A stretch of DNA of 35,547 nucleotides from Chryseobacterium sp. SC28 (GTDB lineage Bacteria > Bacteroidota > Bacteroidia > Flavobacteriales > Weeksellaceae): NCBI RefSeq assembly GCF_003932955.1, contig NZ_QOVY01000014.1:1-35547 (forward strand), read 5' to 3'. A program made the translations under genes and the position numbers. Below, piece after piece: positions 8,676 to 16,680 of this stretch. The first letter of the stretch is position 1. The number at the start of each line of letters is the position of its first letter. The notes under the pieces were generated by a model. The model saw only the letters and a program-made list of their open reading frames with translations. It searched no databases and was not told the origin of the DNA.

Positions 8676-8813
8676 ATGTTTTGCAAAGAATTATTGCAGG
8701 TTGGACAGGCTTTTCCGACTGATGAAATATTAATATTAACGAATCGCCGACCTCATGTCTTGCCAAAATGAAAAATATGTTGTAATTTGGTGGGATTCAA
8801 ATACGTAATAATT

Positions 8814-9017
8814 ATGGGAAAAGGAGATCAAAAGACAGCCAGAGGAAAAATTGCACGGGGAAGTTATGGTAAATCCCGACTTAGAAAAACACCGAAACCC
8901 GCAATAGTGGCTGAAAAACCGGTAAAAGACGAAGCGACAACAAAGGTTAAAGCTGCCAAACCAAAGGCTGAAAAACCAGCAAAGCCCGAGAAACCGAAGA
9001 AGGCTGAAGAAAAATAA
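8814..9017 (+). CDS. Small basic THX-like 30S ribosomal protein
   Basis: The product is 67 residues from the ATG at 8814. Its first 25 residues, starting MGKGDQKTARGKIARGSYGKSR, match the THX (bTHX) ribosomal protein family, a tiny basic peptide that binds in the head of the 30S subunit. The rest is a Lys/Ala/Pro-rich tail (repeated KPxKAEKP-type units) with no fold, longer than the Thermus protein. The frame is open nine codons upstream to a TTG at 8787, but the family N-terminus begins at the ATG chosen here. It is a single-gene unit closed by a hairpin terminator. Confidence 0.85.
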   Translation: MGKGDQKTARGKIARGSYGKSRLRKTPKPAIVAEKPVKDEATTKVKAAKPKAEKPAKPEKPKKAEEK

Positions 9018-9020
9018 TCA

Positions 9021-9054
9021 AAGCCCTCCCAAAATTTTTTGGGACGGCTTTTTT
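9021..9054 (+). terminator. Terminator after the THX-like gene
   Basis: AAGCCCTCCCAAAA pairs with TTTTGGGACGGCTT (9037-9050) with one mismatch and a two-base loop, followed by a T run. It starts three bases after the stop codon. Confidence 0.88.
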
Positions 9055-9135
9055 AAATGTGCGAAGTTTCCTTCCGAAAAATATTTTGCAAGTTTTGCGG
9101 ATTAAGTTTTATTAAAAGTACAGGATTCGCGATCG

Positions 9136-9636
9136 CTAATTTTTAAAAATCGGAACATTGCTGCACGCTTCGCCAAACATCAGAGATTTCACAATCGGTT
9201 TCAGCTGTTCCACCAATTCCACATACGCATTGTTGGGAATATGCTCATCGCTACAACCCTTTACCAAAACACGTTTGTCCCGCAGTTCAGAAAAATCATA
9301 GGTTTGGATGGCATTGTGCATCAGCAGAACTTCTAGGTCTTCCCGATTTCCAAAAACAACTTTTTTTGCCGCATCGGTCACTTTCGCAGTAATCAAAAAA
9401 TAAGCCCAGAGCGGGATAATCACATCTTCCGAGCAGTAGATATAGACATAAGCATCCTTGTATAAATCGGCATCCAAGTTTTTAATTTTCTCGCGGAAGT
9501 CCTTTTCTTTCAAGATCAAACCTTCCCACAGAAAATCCTTGATGTCGATTCCAAGACGTTTTCCCTTCGGCACGAGGTCGGAAATATCGAAATTTACCAA
9601 TCCGCTTTCTGCCACTTTATTTATAATCTCTGCCAT
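9136..9636 (-). CDS. DUF2480 family protein
   Basis: The 166-residue product begins MAEIINKVAESGLVNFDISDLVPKGKR and matches the DUF2480 family, a conserved cytoplasmic family in Bacteroidota with no assigned function. There is no signal peptide or membrane segment. The central stretch DLYKDAYVYIYCSEDVIIPLWAYFLI and the C-terminal GCSDEHIPNNAYVELVEQLKPIVKSLMFGEACSNVPIFKN are the best-conserved parts as I recall them, with cysteines in both. Length is typical. It is transcribed away from lpxB, and the spacer to lpxB carries a palindromic element. Confidence 0.82.
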   Translation of the reverse strand: MAEIINKVAESGLVNFDISDLVPKGKRLGIDIKDFLWEGLILKEKDFREKIKNLDADLYKDAYVYIYCSEDVIIPLWAYFLITAKVTDAAKKVVFGNREDLEVLLMHNAIQTYDFSELRDKRVLVKGCSDEHIPNNAYVELVEQLKPIVKSLMFGEACSNVPIFKN

Positions 9637-9658
9637 TTTCTCAGTTTTAATTTTGTTT

Positions 9659-9776
9659 AGGAGCTATTTCCCGCTATCCGCTATATCTTTTTTGTCTTTC
9701 ATGTTTTTTCCTTTTGTAGAAGGCTTTTCATAAGACAAAAAAGGATGCCGCTCCTATCGGGGCTAAGGGTTTTCGT
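9659..9776. repeat. Palindromic intergenic element
   Basis: The left part starts AGGAGCTATTTCCCGCTATC and ends in CTTTTTTGTC (9687-9696). The right part starts with the exact inverse GACAAAAAAG (9734-9743) and continues GATGCCGCTCCTATCGGGGC. From memory, many flavobacterial genomes carry dispersed intergenic copies with this same GGAGC/CCCGCTATCCGC ... GCTCCTATCGGGGCTAA frame around a variable hairpin. Only one copy is in this window, so the repeat nature is recalled, not shown. Confidence 0.5.
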
Positions 9777-9838
9777 TGTAGAAGAATACTTTTTTTACCG
9801 TATCACGTTTTCAAAGCCATCTTAGACAAAAAAAGATT

Positions 9839-9846
9839 TATTTTTG
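9839..9846 (+). promoter_or_regulatory. Possible -7 box of lpxB
   Basis: TATTTTTG fits TAnnTTTG and lies 80 bases before the lpxB start. No TTTG is found at the -33 position, so support is partial. Confidence 0.35.
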
Positions 9847-9925
9847 TTCAAAGTTAAGAATTTCATAGAAAAAACTTAATTTTAATAATCTATCCGTCCA
9901 TCTATCAAAATCTAAAATCCGAATT

Positions 9926-11035
9926 TTGAAATATTACATCATAGCCGGCGAGGCATCCGGCGATCTGCACGCCGCCAACTTGATGAAAGCCATCAAACAA
10001 AAAGATCCCGAGGCAGATTTCCGATTTTGGGGTGGCGACCTGATGCAAAAGCAAGGCGGAACGCTGGTGAAGCATTACCGCGATCTCGCTTTTATGGGAT
10101 TTTTGGAAGTGGTTCAGAACCTGAAAACCATTCTTAATAATATAAAGATTTGCAAAGCAGACATCAAAAACTATAAACCTGATGTTTTGATTCTCGTAGA
10201 TTATCCGGGTTTTAATTTGCGGATTGCCAAGTTTGCTAAAGCGTTGGGAATCCGTGTTGTTTATTACATTTCACCGCAACTTTGGGCTTGGAAGGAAGGT
10301 CGCGTAGAAATTATCAGAAAATATGTAGACGATATGCTCGTCATCCTCCCATTTGAAAAGGATTTCTACCAAAAACACCTGGTTGATGCCCATTTCGTGG
10401 GTCATCCATTATTAGATGCGATAGGTAGTCTGCAACCGATTGATTGTCAAGAATTTAAACATCAAAATAATTTGAGAGAGAAGGATATAATCGCGCTTTT
10501 GCCGGGATCGCGAAAGCAAGAAGTGAAAAAAATGCTGGAGTTGATGTTATCGGTAAGAAGTTATTTTCCGGATTATCAGTTTGTTATCGCCGGAGCGCCG
10601 AGCTTGGACAAAGATTTTTATGAGCAGTATGTTGATGAAGACGTACATTTCGTTTCCGATAAAACCTACGATTTGCTAAGATGTTGCAAAGCAGCGTTGG
10701 TCACTTCCGGAACGGCCACTTTGGAAACCGCACTGCTCAATGTACCCGAAGTCGTCTGCTACAAAGGAAGCCGAATCTCGTATGAAATTGGTAAACGCCT
10801 CATAAAAAACATCAAGTACATTTCTCTTGTTAATTTGATTATGGACAAAGAAGTGGTGACAGAATTGATACAAAACGATTTGAATACCAAGAACTTAGTG
10901 GCAGAACTCGATAAAATACTAAACACGGAAAAACGAAACCAGGTTTTGGACGATTACGAAATCCTGAGAGCCAAACTTGGCGGCAGCGGTGCGAGCCAAA
11001 ATGCGGCAGAAATTATTGTAAAAGGAAAGAAATGA
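9926..11035 (+). CDS. lpxB: Lipid-A-disaccharide synthase, TTG start
   Basis: LpxB joins UDP-2,3-diacylglucosamine to lipid X to make the lipid A disaccharide, at the inner face of the cytoplasmic membrane. The 369-residue protein has the family N-terminus KYYIIAGEASGDLHAANLM (GEASGD at residues 8-13), the membrane-associated segment DLAFMGFLEVVQNL, YYISPQLWAWKEGR, and the GT19 donor-site region LLPGSRKQEV and VTSGTATLETALLNVPEVVCYK. The start is TTG: this codon places GEASGD at its normal position and there is no in-frame ATG before it. The stop overlaps the next gene by four bases (ATGA). Confidence 0.95.
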   Translation: MKYYIIAGEASGDLHAANLMKAIKQKDPEADFRFWGGDLMQKQGGTLVKHYRDLAFMGFLEVVQNLKTILNNIKICKADIKNYKPDVLILVDYPGFNLRIAKFAKALGIRVVYYISPQLWAWKEGRVEIIRKYVDDMLVILPFEKDFYQKHLVDAHFVGHPLLDAIGSLQPIDCQEFKHQNNLREKDIIALLPGSRKQEVKKMLELMLSVRSYFPDYQFVIAGAPSLDKDFYEQYVDEDVHFVSDKTYDLLRCCKAALVTSGTATLETALLNVPEVVCYKGSRISYEIGKRLIKNIKYISLVNLIMDKEVVTELIQNDLNTKNLVAELDKILNTEKRNQVLDDYEILRAKLGGSGASQNAAEIIVKGKK

Positions 11036-11487
11036 AAAATATAAAAGAACAGTTGCAGAAGATAGAATCGCTAATTCCGAATATGGATGTTACAAATGAG
11101 AAAGTGTCCAAAGCATCGGTCGGATGGCATTTGGAACATTCTTTACTCATTATAAATGGCAGTCTCAAAGGTTTGACGATGACGGATCCGAAAGATTACC
11201 GACCAGAATTCAGCCTGAAAAAAATTGTTTTTCTCACCTTCGGTCAGATTCCGCGTGGCAAAATAAGGGCGCCAAAGCAATTTATTCCGGCAGATATTCC
11301 GACTCGGGAAAGTGTTTTGAAGCTGATAAATCTCGCTATCGAAAGATTGGAAGCGGTAAAAGAACTTCCCGAAAAAGCGTTTATAAAGCATCCTTTTTTG
11401 GGCGATCTGGATAAGAAAACCACCTTGAAATTTCTCTCGCTTCATACACACCATCACTTGAAAATTATAGCTGATATATTGAAATAG
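11032..11487 (+). CDS. DinB-like / DUF1569-type four-helix protein
   Basis: The 151-residue protein looks like a member of the DinB/YfiT-like four-helix-bundle superfamily, closest to the DUF1569 type. His33 and His36 (SVGWHLEHSL) and the C-terminal LHTHHHLKII (His138, His140-142) are placed as in metal-binding members, which usually hold zinc or nickel with three histidines. Some relatives are thiol transferases; others have no known role. No signal peptide is present. It overlaps lpxB by four bases and is the last gene of that operon, but a link to lipid A synthesis is not supported by its sequence. Confidence 0.65.
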   Translation: MKNIKEQLQKIESLIPNMDVTNEKVSKASVGWHLEHSLLIINGSLKGLTMTDPKDYRPEFSLKKIVFLTFGQIPRGKIRAPKQFIPADIPTRESVLKLINLAIERLEAVKELPEKAFIKHPFLGDLDKKTTLKFLSLHTHHHLKIIADILK

Positions 11488-11527
11488 GCCACCAACAATT
11501 GTCTTAATTGAGCCGGCGGATGGATCT

Positions 11528-12997
11528 TTAAATTAACTGATAAGTGGTTCCTTCCCGCCCGTCTTTCAGTTCGATTCCTTTTTCAAGAAGCTGATCGCGG
11601 ATTTGGTCAGCCAGTTCCCAATTCTTAGCTTTTCTGGCTTGATTTCTGAGGTCTATCAAAACCTGTAAAGTCTGATCGAGCTTATCGTTATTAGATTCTT
11701 CGATGGGCTGCAATCCCAAAACCTCAAAAACGATGGTGTTTAGGAATTGTTTCAGATCTTCAAAATCGCTGGTCGAGATACTTTCTTTCCCAAGTTTAGA
11801 AGCGGTAATAAACTTCACTGCTTCGAAAAGATGCGCAATCAAAATCGGGCTGTTGAAATCGTCGGTCAAAGCTTCCAAAACTTTTTCTTTCCAGTCTTTC
11901 AGATTAAAAGTGGACGTTTGTACGCCTTGTACGGCGGGTTCTGTATTCAGGATTTTGACAGCTTTCATCAACCGGTTGAACCCCTTTTCGCTCGCCAACA
12001 TTGCTTCGTTTGAGATGTCCAAAACACTTCTGTAATGCGCCTGCAGAAAGCAGAATCTCAGCACACTTGGGTGAAAAGCTTTCTCAAAAAAATCGTTGTT
12101 TCCGCTGATGAGTTCCATCGGCAGGATGTAATTCCCGGTGGATTTGCTCATTCGCTGTCCGTTCATCGTCAGCATATTGGCATGCATCCAGTAATTGACA
12201 GGTTCTACGCCGTTGCAAGCTTTTCCTTGCGCGATTTCACATTCGTGGTGTGGGAATTTCAAATCGATTCCGCCGCCGTGAATATCGAAATGCTCACCCA
12301 AGTATTTGGTACTCATAGCCGTACACTCCAGATGCCAGCCCGGGAAACCTTCGCCCCAAGGCGATGGCCACTTCATAATATGTTCCGGAGATGCTTTTTT
12401 CCAAAGGGCAAAATCTTGTGGATTTTTCTTTTCAAATTGTCCGTCGAGGTCTCTGGTATTGGCCAATAGTTCTTCTATATTTCGCTTCGAAAGTTCGCCG
12501 TAATGGAGGCCTCTCGCATTATATTCCAAAACATCGAAATAGACCGAACCGTTGCTTTCGTAGGCAAAACCTTTTTCTAAGAGGAGTTTCGTGAGTTCCA
12601 ATTGCTCGATGATGTGGCCTGTCGCCGTCGGCTCTATTGTCGGTGGAAGCAAATTGAATGTTTTCAAAACCTCGTGAAAATCGACGGTATATTTTTGCAC
12701 GATTTCCATTGGTTCCAGCTTTTCCAGTCTGGATTGCTTGATGAATCTGTCGTTATTGATATCGCCATCGTCCGTGAGGTGTCCGGCATCGGTAATATTT
12801 CTTACGTATCGTACTTTGTAACCCAGAAATTGTAAACTTCTGTAAATAAAATCGAAGGACAGGAAAGTTCTCACGTTTCCCAAATGCACATTGCTGTAAA
12901 CCGTGGGTCCGCAAACGTACATCCCGATATGACCTTCAACGATGGGTTTGAAGATTTCTTTTTCGCCTGAGAGCGAGTTGTATATTCTTAAGTTCAT
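11528..12997 (-). CDS. cysS: Cysteine--tRNA ligase
   Basis: The 489-residue protein is a complete class I cysteinyl-tRNA synthetase. It shows [24 protein letters not shown] near the N-terminus, containing the first zinc-binding Cys and the HIGH-type motif (HLGN); the zinc-site stretches GWHLECTAM and HHECEIAQ; and the KMSKS-type loop RMSKSTGN at about residues 270-280. The DALR-type helical region and a short C-terminal tail follow. It lies 96 bases downstream of folE on the same strand, so the two may be co-transcribed. It converges on the lpxB operon with only 40 bases between them. Confidence 0.97.
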   Translation of the reverse strand: MNLRIYNSLSGEKEIFKPIVEGHIGMYVCGPTVYSNVHLGNVRTFLSFDFIYRSLQFLGYKVRYVRNITDAGHLTDDGDINNDRFIKQSRLEKLEPMEIVQKYTVDFHEVLKTFNLLPPTIEPTATGHIIEQLELTKLLLEKGFAYESNGSVYFDVLEYNARGLHYGELSKRNIEELLANTRDLDGQFEKKNPQDFALWKKASPEHIMKWPSPWGEGFPGWHLECTAMSTKYLGEHFDIHGGGIDLKFPHHECEIAQGKACNGVEPVNYWMHANMLTMNGQRMSKSTGNYILPMELISGNNDFFEKAFHPSVLRFCFLQAHYRSVLDISNEAMLASEKGFNRLMKAVKILNTEPAVQGVQTSTFNLKDWKEKVLEALTDDFNSPILIAHLFEAVKFITASKLGKESISTSDFEDLKQFLNTIVFEVLGLQPIEESNNDKLDQTLQVLIDLRNQARKAKNWELADQIRDQLLEKGIELKDGREGTTYQLI

Positions 12998-13093
12998 TAA
13001 AGTCTATTTATAAAAATTCTTCGTTGGTACTTCCTCGAAAGCGTGCATACGCCCAGCTTTGAAGAATAATGGAATATGTTTTTTAAATCCGGC

Positions 13094-13759
13094 TTAGTCA
13101 ATTATTGTATGGCTTCCTACATAATGCAGAAATTCTTGTCGGGTAATAGGATTCGTTCTGAAAATTCCGCTCAATTCTGCCGTTATTGTAGAACTTGCGG
13201 TGTCTTTTATACCTCTACAATTCACGCACAGATGTTTGGCATCAATAATGCAGGCAACATTTTTTGTTTCGAGGGCCTCTTTCAAAGCATCTACAATCTG
13301 CATCGTCAAGCGTTCCTGCACCTGAGGTCTTCTGGCGTAGTAATCTACGATTCTGTTGATTTTGGATAGGCCAATCACTTCGCCGTTGGAAATGTACGCT
13401 ACGTGCGCTTTCCCGATGATTGGCAAGAAGTGATGTTCGCAGAAAGAATAGACGGTAATGTCTTTCTCCACCAGCATTTGGCGATATTTGTATTGATTTT
13501 TGAAGGTAGAAATGCTTGGTTTGTTTTCGGGCAGCAAGCCGCCGAAGATCTCCTTGACATACATATTTGCGACGCGTCTTGGAGAATCTTTTAAAGAATC
13601 ATCGGTCATATCGAGGCCCAAAGTTTGCATAATCTCTCCGAAAAGATGTTCGATCTTCTTTATTTTCTCTTCAGGTTTCAGATCAAAAGCGTCTTCACGC
13701 AAAGGCGTGTGGTCTTTGCCCGTAAAGAGATCATCATCATTGTCAGGAATTTGTTCCAT
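13094..13759 (-). CDS. folE: GTP cyclohydrolase I
   Basis: FolE converts GTP to 7,8-dihydroneopterin triphosphate, the first step towards tetrahydrofolate. From the start chosen here (MEQIPDNDDDLF) it has 221 residues, the normal size. The zinc and substrate motifs are intact: SFCEHHFLPIIGKAHVAYI, GLSKINRIVDYYARRPQVQERLT and KHLCVNCRGIKD. The frame is open 17 codons further to 13810, but a -7 box lies inside that extension and the extra residues (MDGLYYFVIFASYYNGI) do not resemble the family, so the inner ATG is preferred. It is divergent from acpP. Confidence 0.95.
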   Translation of the reverse strand: MEQIPDNDDDLFTGKDHTPLREDAFDLKPEEKIKKIEHLFGEIMQTLGLDMTDDSLKDSPRRVANMYVKEIFGGLLPENKPSISTFKNQYKYRQMLVEKDITVYSFCEHHFLPIIGKAHVAYISNGEVIGLSKINRIVDYYARRPQVQERLTMQIVDALKEALETKNVACIIDAKHLCVNCRGIKDTASSTITAELSGIFRTNPITRQEFLHYVGSHTIID

Positions 13760-13779
13760 AATACCATTATAATAAGAAG

Positions 13780-13787
13780 CAAAAATA
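13780..13787 (-). promoter_or_regulatory. Probable -7 box of folE
   Basis: The minus strand reads TATTTTTGC, a match to TAnnTTTG, 20 bases before the chosen ATG at 13759. It supports the shorter folE start. No TTTG at -33 was seen. Confidence 0.5.
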
Positions 13788-13875
13788 ACAAAATAATATA
13801 GTCCGTCCACGATAAAACTAAAGATTTGATTACAAAAAGAATAGGTTTGGACGCGTCTAAAAAATTAAAAAAAAA

Positions 13876-13904
13876 TTGAAATGATTTGAAATTTTATATA
13901 TTTG
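13876..13904 (+). promoter_or_regulatory. Promoter of the acpP operon, -33/-7 pair
   Basis: TTG at 13876-13878, an 18-base spacer, then TATATTTG (13897-13904) followed by CACC. This fits the Bacteroidota housekeeping promoter and lies 33 bases before the acpP ATG. Confidence 0.75.
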
Positions 13905-13937
13905 CACCAAATTAACATCATTAAAAAATAGAATATT

Positions 13938-14177
13938 ATGTCAGACATTGCATCAAGAGTAAAAGCTATCATCGCCGATAAGCTTGACGTTGAAGAAACA
14001 GAAGTGACTCCGGAAGCTAGCTTCACCAACGATTTGGGAGCTGATTCTTTGGATACCGTAGAACTTATCATGGAATTTGAGAAAGAATTCAACATCCAGA
14101 TTCCGGATGATCAGGCGGAGAAAATTACAACTGTTGGTCACGCTATTGCTTACATCGAAGAAGTTGTAAATAAATAA
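13938..14177 (+). CDS. acpP: Acyl carrier protein
   Basis: The 79-residue acidic protein is the fatty-acid synthesis acyl carrier. The phosphopantetheine attachment site is Ser37 in the motif [10 protein letters not shown], and the helix-rich frame ([40 protein letters not shown]) is typical. It heads a compact run with fabF, rnc, an IPExxxVDY gene and pyk, and has a strong promoter just upstream. The acpP-fabF-rnc order is common across bacteria. AcpP also supplies acyl chains for lipid A, so it feeds the pathway of lpxB. Confidence 0.98.
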   Translation: MSDIASRVKAIIADKLDVEETEVTPEASFTNDLGADSLDTVELIMEFEKEFNIQIPDDQAEKITTVGHAIAYIEEVVNK

Positions 14178-14204
14178 AATATTTTAGTCAAGACAAAATA
14201 ATTC

Positions 14205-15452
14205 ATGGAATTAAAAAGAGTAGTTGTAACCGGCTTTGGCGCTATTACACCCATTGGAGATAATGCTAAGGAGTACTGGGAAAGCCTTAAAAAAGGAGCA
14301 AGTGGCGCTGCACCGATCACTCTTTTTGATTCCACGAATTTTAAAACCAAGTTTGCCTGCGAGGTAAAACATTTCGACGCTCTTAATTATTTCGATAAAA
14401 AAGAGGCAAAAAAAATGGATAGAAACTCTCAGTTTGGGCAGATTGCCGCGAGGGAGGCTATTGCGCACGGCAGATTGATCGAAGATCAAGTTGACAAAAA
14501 TCGCGTGGGCGTTATTTGGGGATCCGGAATTGGCGGGCTGGAGACTTTTGAGTCCGAAGTTTTGGGCTGGGCCGCTTCCAATAACATCCCGAGATTCAAC
14601 CCTTTCTTCATTCCCAAAATGATTGCTGACATTACGCCGGGAAATATTTCCATCGAATATGGTTTCCACGGGCCTAATTACACTACGGTTTCAGCCTGCG
14701 CATCATCTGCCAATGCTTTGATCGATGCCAAAATGCTGATCAACCTAGGCAAAGCAGATGTTATCGTTTGCGGAGGATCCGAAGCTGCCGTCACCGCCAG
14801 CGGAATAGGAGGGTTCAACGCCATGCACGCACTTTCTACGAGAAATGACGATCCGAAAACGGCTTCCCGACCTTTTGACAAAGACAGAGATGGATTTGTA
14901 TTAGGAGAAGGCGCGGGTTGTATCATCTTGGAAGAGTATGAACATGCCAAACAACGCGGTGCAACCATCTATGCAGAATTATGTGGTGGTGGCATGAGTG
15001 CCGATGCTTATCACATGACGGCCCCTCACCCCAACGGGCTTGGTGCTTTTTTGGTAATGCAAAATTGTTTAGACGACGCCGGTGTTACTGCTGATGAAGT
15101 AGATCATATCAATATGCATGGGACATCTACACCATTAGGAGACATCGCAGAATCTAATGCGATTGCAAAATTATTTGGGGAACACGCTTTTGATCTCCAG
15201 ATCAATTCTACAAAATCAATGACGGGCCACCTGCTGGGAGCGGCCGGCGTTATTGAAGCCATTGCGGCGCTGCACACTATTATCCACGGCATTGTTCCGC
15301 CCACGATTAATCACTTTACTGATGACGAAAACATTGATGCTCGGCTGAATTTCACATTCAATACAGCGGTAGAAAAAAGTGTAAACATCGCTATGAGTAA
15401 TACCTTTGGCTTTGGAGGTCACAACGCCTGCGTTCTTTTCAAAAAAATATAA
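14205..15452 (+). CDS. fabF: 3-oxoacyl-[acyl-carrier-protein] synthase II
   Basis: This 415-residue ketoacyl synthase condenses malonyl-ACP with acyl-ACP to lengthen fatty acids. The catalytic triad is visible: Cys165 in VSACASSANA, His305 in NMHGTSTPLGD and His342 in MTGHLLGAAG. The N-terminus (RVVVTGFGAITPIG) and the C-terminal SNTFGFGGHNA loop are those of FabF. It lies 27 bases after acpP, its acyl carrier substrate partner, and nine bases before rnc. Confidence 0.97.
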   Translation: MELKRVVVTGFGAITPIGDNAKEYWESLKKGASGAAPITLFDSTNFKTKFACEVKHFDALNYFDKKEAKKMDRNSQFGQIAAREAIAHGRLIEDQVDKNRVGVIWGSGIGGLETFESEVLGWAASNNIPRFNPFFIPKMIADITPGNISIEYGFHGPNYTTVSACASSANALIDAKMLINLGKADVIVCGGSEAAVTASGIGGFNAMHALSTRNDDPKTASRPFDKDRDGFVLGEGAGCIILEEYEHAKQRGATIYAELCGGGMSADAYHMTAPHPNGLGAFLVMQNCLDDAGVTADEVDHINMHGTSTPLGDIAESNAIAKLFGEHAFDLQINSTKSMTGHLLGAAGVIEAIAALHTIIHGIVPPTINHFTDDENIDARLNFTFNTAVEKSVNIAMSNTFGFGGHNACVLFKKI

Positions 15453-15461
15453 TTTGTTTTT

Positions 15462-16232
15462 ATGGAGTTGAAAAGCTATTTTTCTAAATTCCTTCCTAAA
15501 AACAGAGCACAAAAACTTTCGGAAAAAGATATTCTTTTTCGCAAAAACATTTCAAACATCGTAGGCTACAATATCCACGATTTGGAAATCTTTAAAGAAG
15601 CATTTTCTCTGAAATCTTCTTCAAAAACTTCAAATAGAAAAAACTACGAACGTCTTGAGTTTTTAGGGGATTCTGTTTTAGGAACCATTATTTCTTGCCA
15701 TCTTTTTCAGACCTATCCGAACGAAAACGAAGGATTTCTGACGCAGATGAAATCCAAAATCGTCAATAGGAAAAACCTGAACAAATTGGGCGATGATCTT
15801 AAACTGTGCAGCCTCCTCCAAACCGACACCGGCCAAACCCTCCTCAGCGAAAACATCTCCGGAAATCTGCTGGAAGCCCTGATAGGCGCACTTTATCTCG
15901 ATATCGACTATGAGTTTTGCAAGAAAATTGTCTTGGACAGGATTCTGACACCTTCCACCATCAATAAGTTGGAGAATAAAATTATCAGCTACAAAGGTCT
16001 TCTCTTAGAATGGAGTCAGAAGAAGAAGATTTCTATCAAATATGAGACTTGCGAAGAACTCCTGCCTAACAAAGTTGCCGTCTTTCGCTGCTATGTCTGG
16101 CTTGAGAATGCAAAAATCGCCAATGCGGTAGAAGCTTCCAAAAAGAAGGCAGAAGAGAAAGCGGCTCAAAGAGCCTTCTATGTCTTGAGTAAAAAGGAAA
16201 ATATCATTGAAAATCAAAAAACGATATCTTAA
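15462..16232 (+). CDS. rnc: Ribonuclease III
   Basis: The 256-residue protein cuts double-stranded RNA, including rRNA precursors. The catalytic domain carries the signature NYERLEFLGDSVLGTIIS (about residues 63-80), with the second metal-binding acidic patch in ISGNLLEALIGALYLDID. The C-terminal part (about residues 170-245: ISYKGLLLEWSQKKKISIKYE to SKKKAEEKAAQRAFYVL) is a double-stranded RNA-binding domain. The order fabF-rnc is conserved in many bacteria. Its last 26 bases overlap the start of the next gene. Confidence 0.95.
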   Translation: MELKSYFSKFLPKNRAQKLSEKDILFRKNISNIVGYNIHDLEIFKEAFSLKSSSKTSNRKNYERLEFLGDSVLGTIISCHLFQTYPNENEGFLTQMKSKIVNRKNLNKLGDDLKLCSLLQTDTGQTLLSENISGNLLEALIGALYLDIDYEFCKKIVLDRILTPSTINKLENKIISYKGLLLEWSQKKKISIKYETCEELLPNKVAVFRCYVWLENAKIANAVEASKKKAEEKAAQRAFYVLSKKENIIENQKTIS

Positions 16233-16680
16233 ACTGGAAGAAGATCGTACCGAGATCAACATCGGATTGATTAGGCTTGCAAAACCAATCCCGGAGCACG
16301 AATTGTTTTTTAAAATCAATAACCTCAATACTTTTAAATTCTCAAGAATCAGCGATATTCTAATAAAAGGCGAATATTACGACCATTATTTTTCCCGCTA
16401 TCAGGCGTACAACAAGTCTACCAAAGATTGCTACAGTTTCATCTCCAACAAATCCTTATTGTCTGTTGAGAAAAAAGTAGCAGATCAACTTTTTTCAGAT
16501 GAATCCAATATTAAATTTCTACTAAATCTGCACCCCGATGTGGATTACATTTTAACCAATACCGATATGTTTGCGGATTTTTCTTTAATTTTACTGCCGG
16601 AAAATCTGGTATTTCAAATCCAAGAATATCCTTTGAGTTCTGAAGAAGAACTTTACCACTTAATTCAATATTATGAATAA
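16207..16680 (+). CDS. IPExxxVDY family protein, TTG start
   Basis: The 157-residue product belongs to a short Bacteroidota family named after its IPE and VDY motifs; both are visible as KPIPEHELFFKINN (near residue 29) and HPDVDYILTN (near residue 113). The stretch FKFSRISDI is also typical. No enzymatic residues, signal peptide or membrane helix are seen and the function is unknown. The frame opens after a stop at 16186-16188 and the only usual start codon before the conserved part is the TTG at 16207, inside rnc. It overlaps pyk by eight bases, so it is translated between an RNase and a glycolytic enzyme. Confidence 0.8.
   Translation: MKIKKRYLKLEEDRTEINIGLIRLAKPIPEHELFFKINNLNTFKFSRISDILIKGEYYDHYFSRYQAYNKSTKDCYSFISNKSLLSVEKKVADQLFSDESNIKFLLNLHPDVDYILTNTDMFADFSLILLPENLVFQIQEYPLSSEEELYHLIQYYE

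Larger units (their letters stand above)
9637..9925. other. Spacer between DUF2480 gene and lpxB
   Basis: No open reading frame of note. It holds a repeat-like palindromic element (9659-9776) and, nearer lpxB, a possible -7 box at 9839-9846. Confidence 0.5.

Noticed and set aside
8787-8813. Longer form of the THX-like protein from a TTG start
   Set aside because: The conserved family N-terminus begins at the ATG at 8814, and the added residues are not family-like.
11488-11527. Small CAATT/AATTG hairpin between the lpxB operon and cysS
   Set aside because: The stem is only five AT-rich bases and no T run follows, so it is not a convincing terminator.
12035-12469. Open frames on the plus strand inside cysS
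   Set aside because: They are shadows of cysS in other frames, with no start signal or domain.
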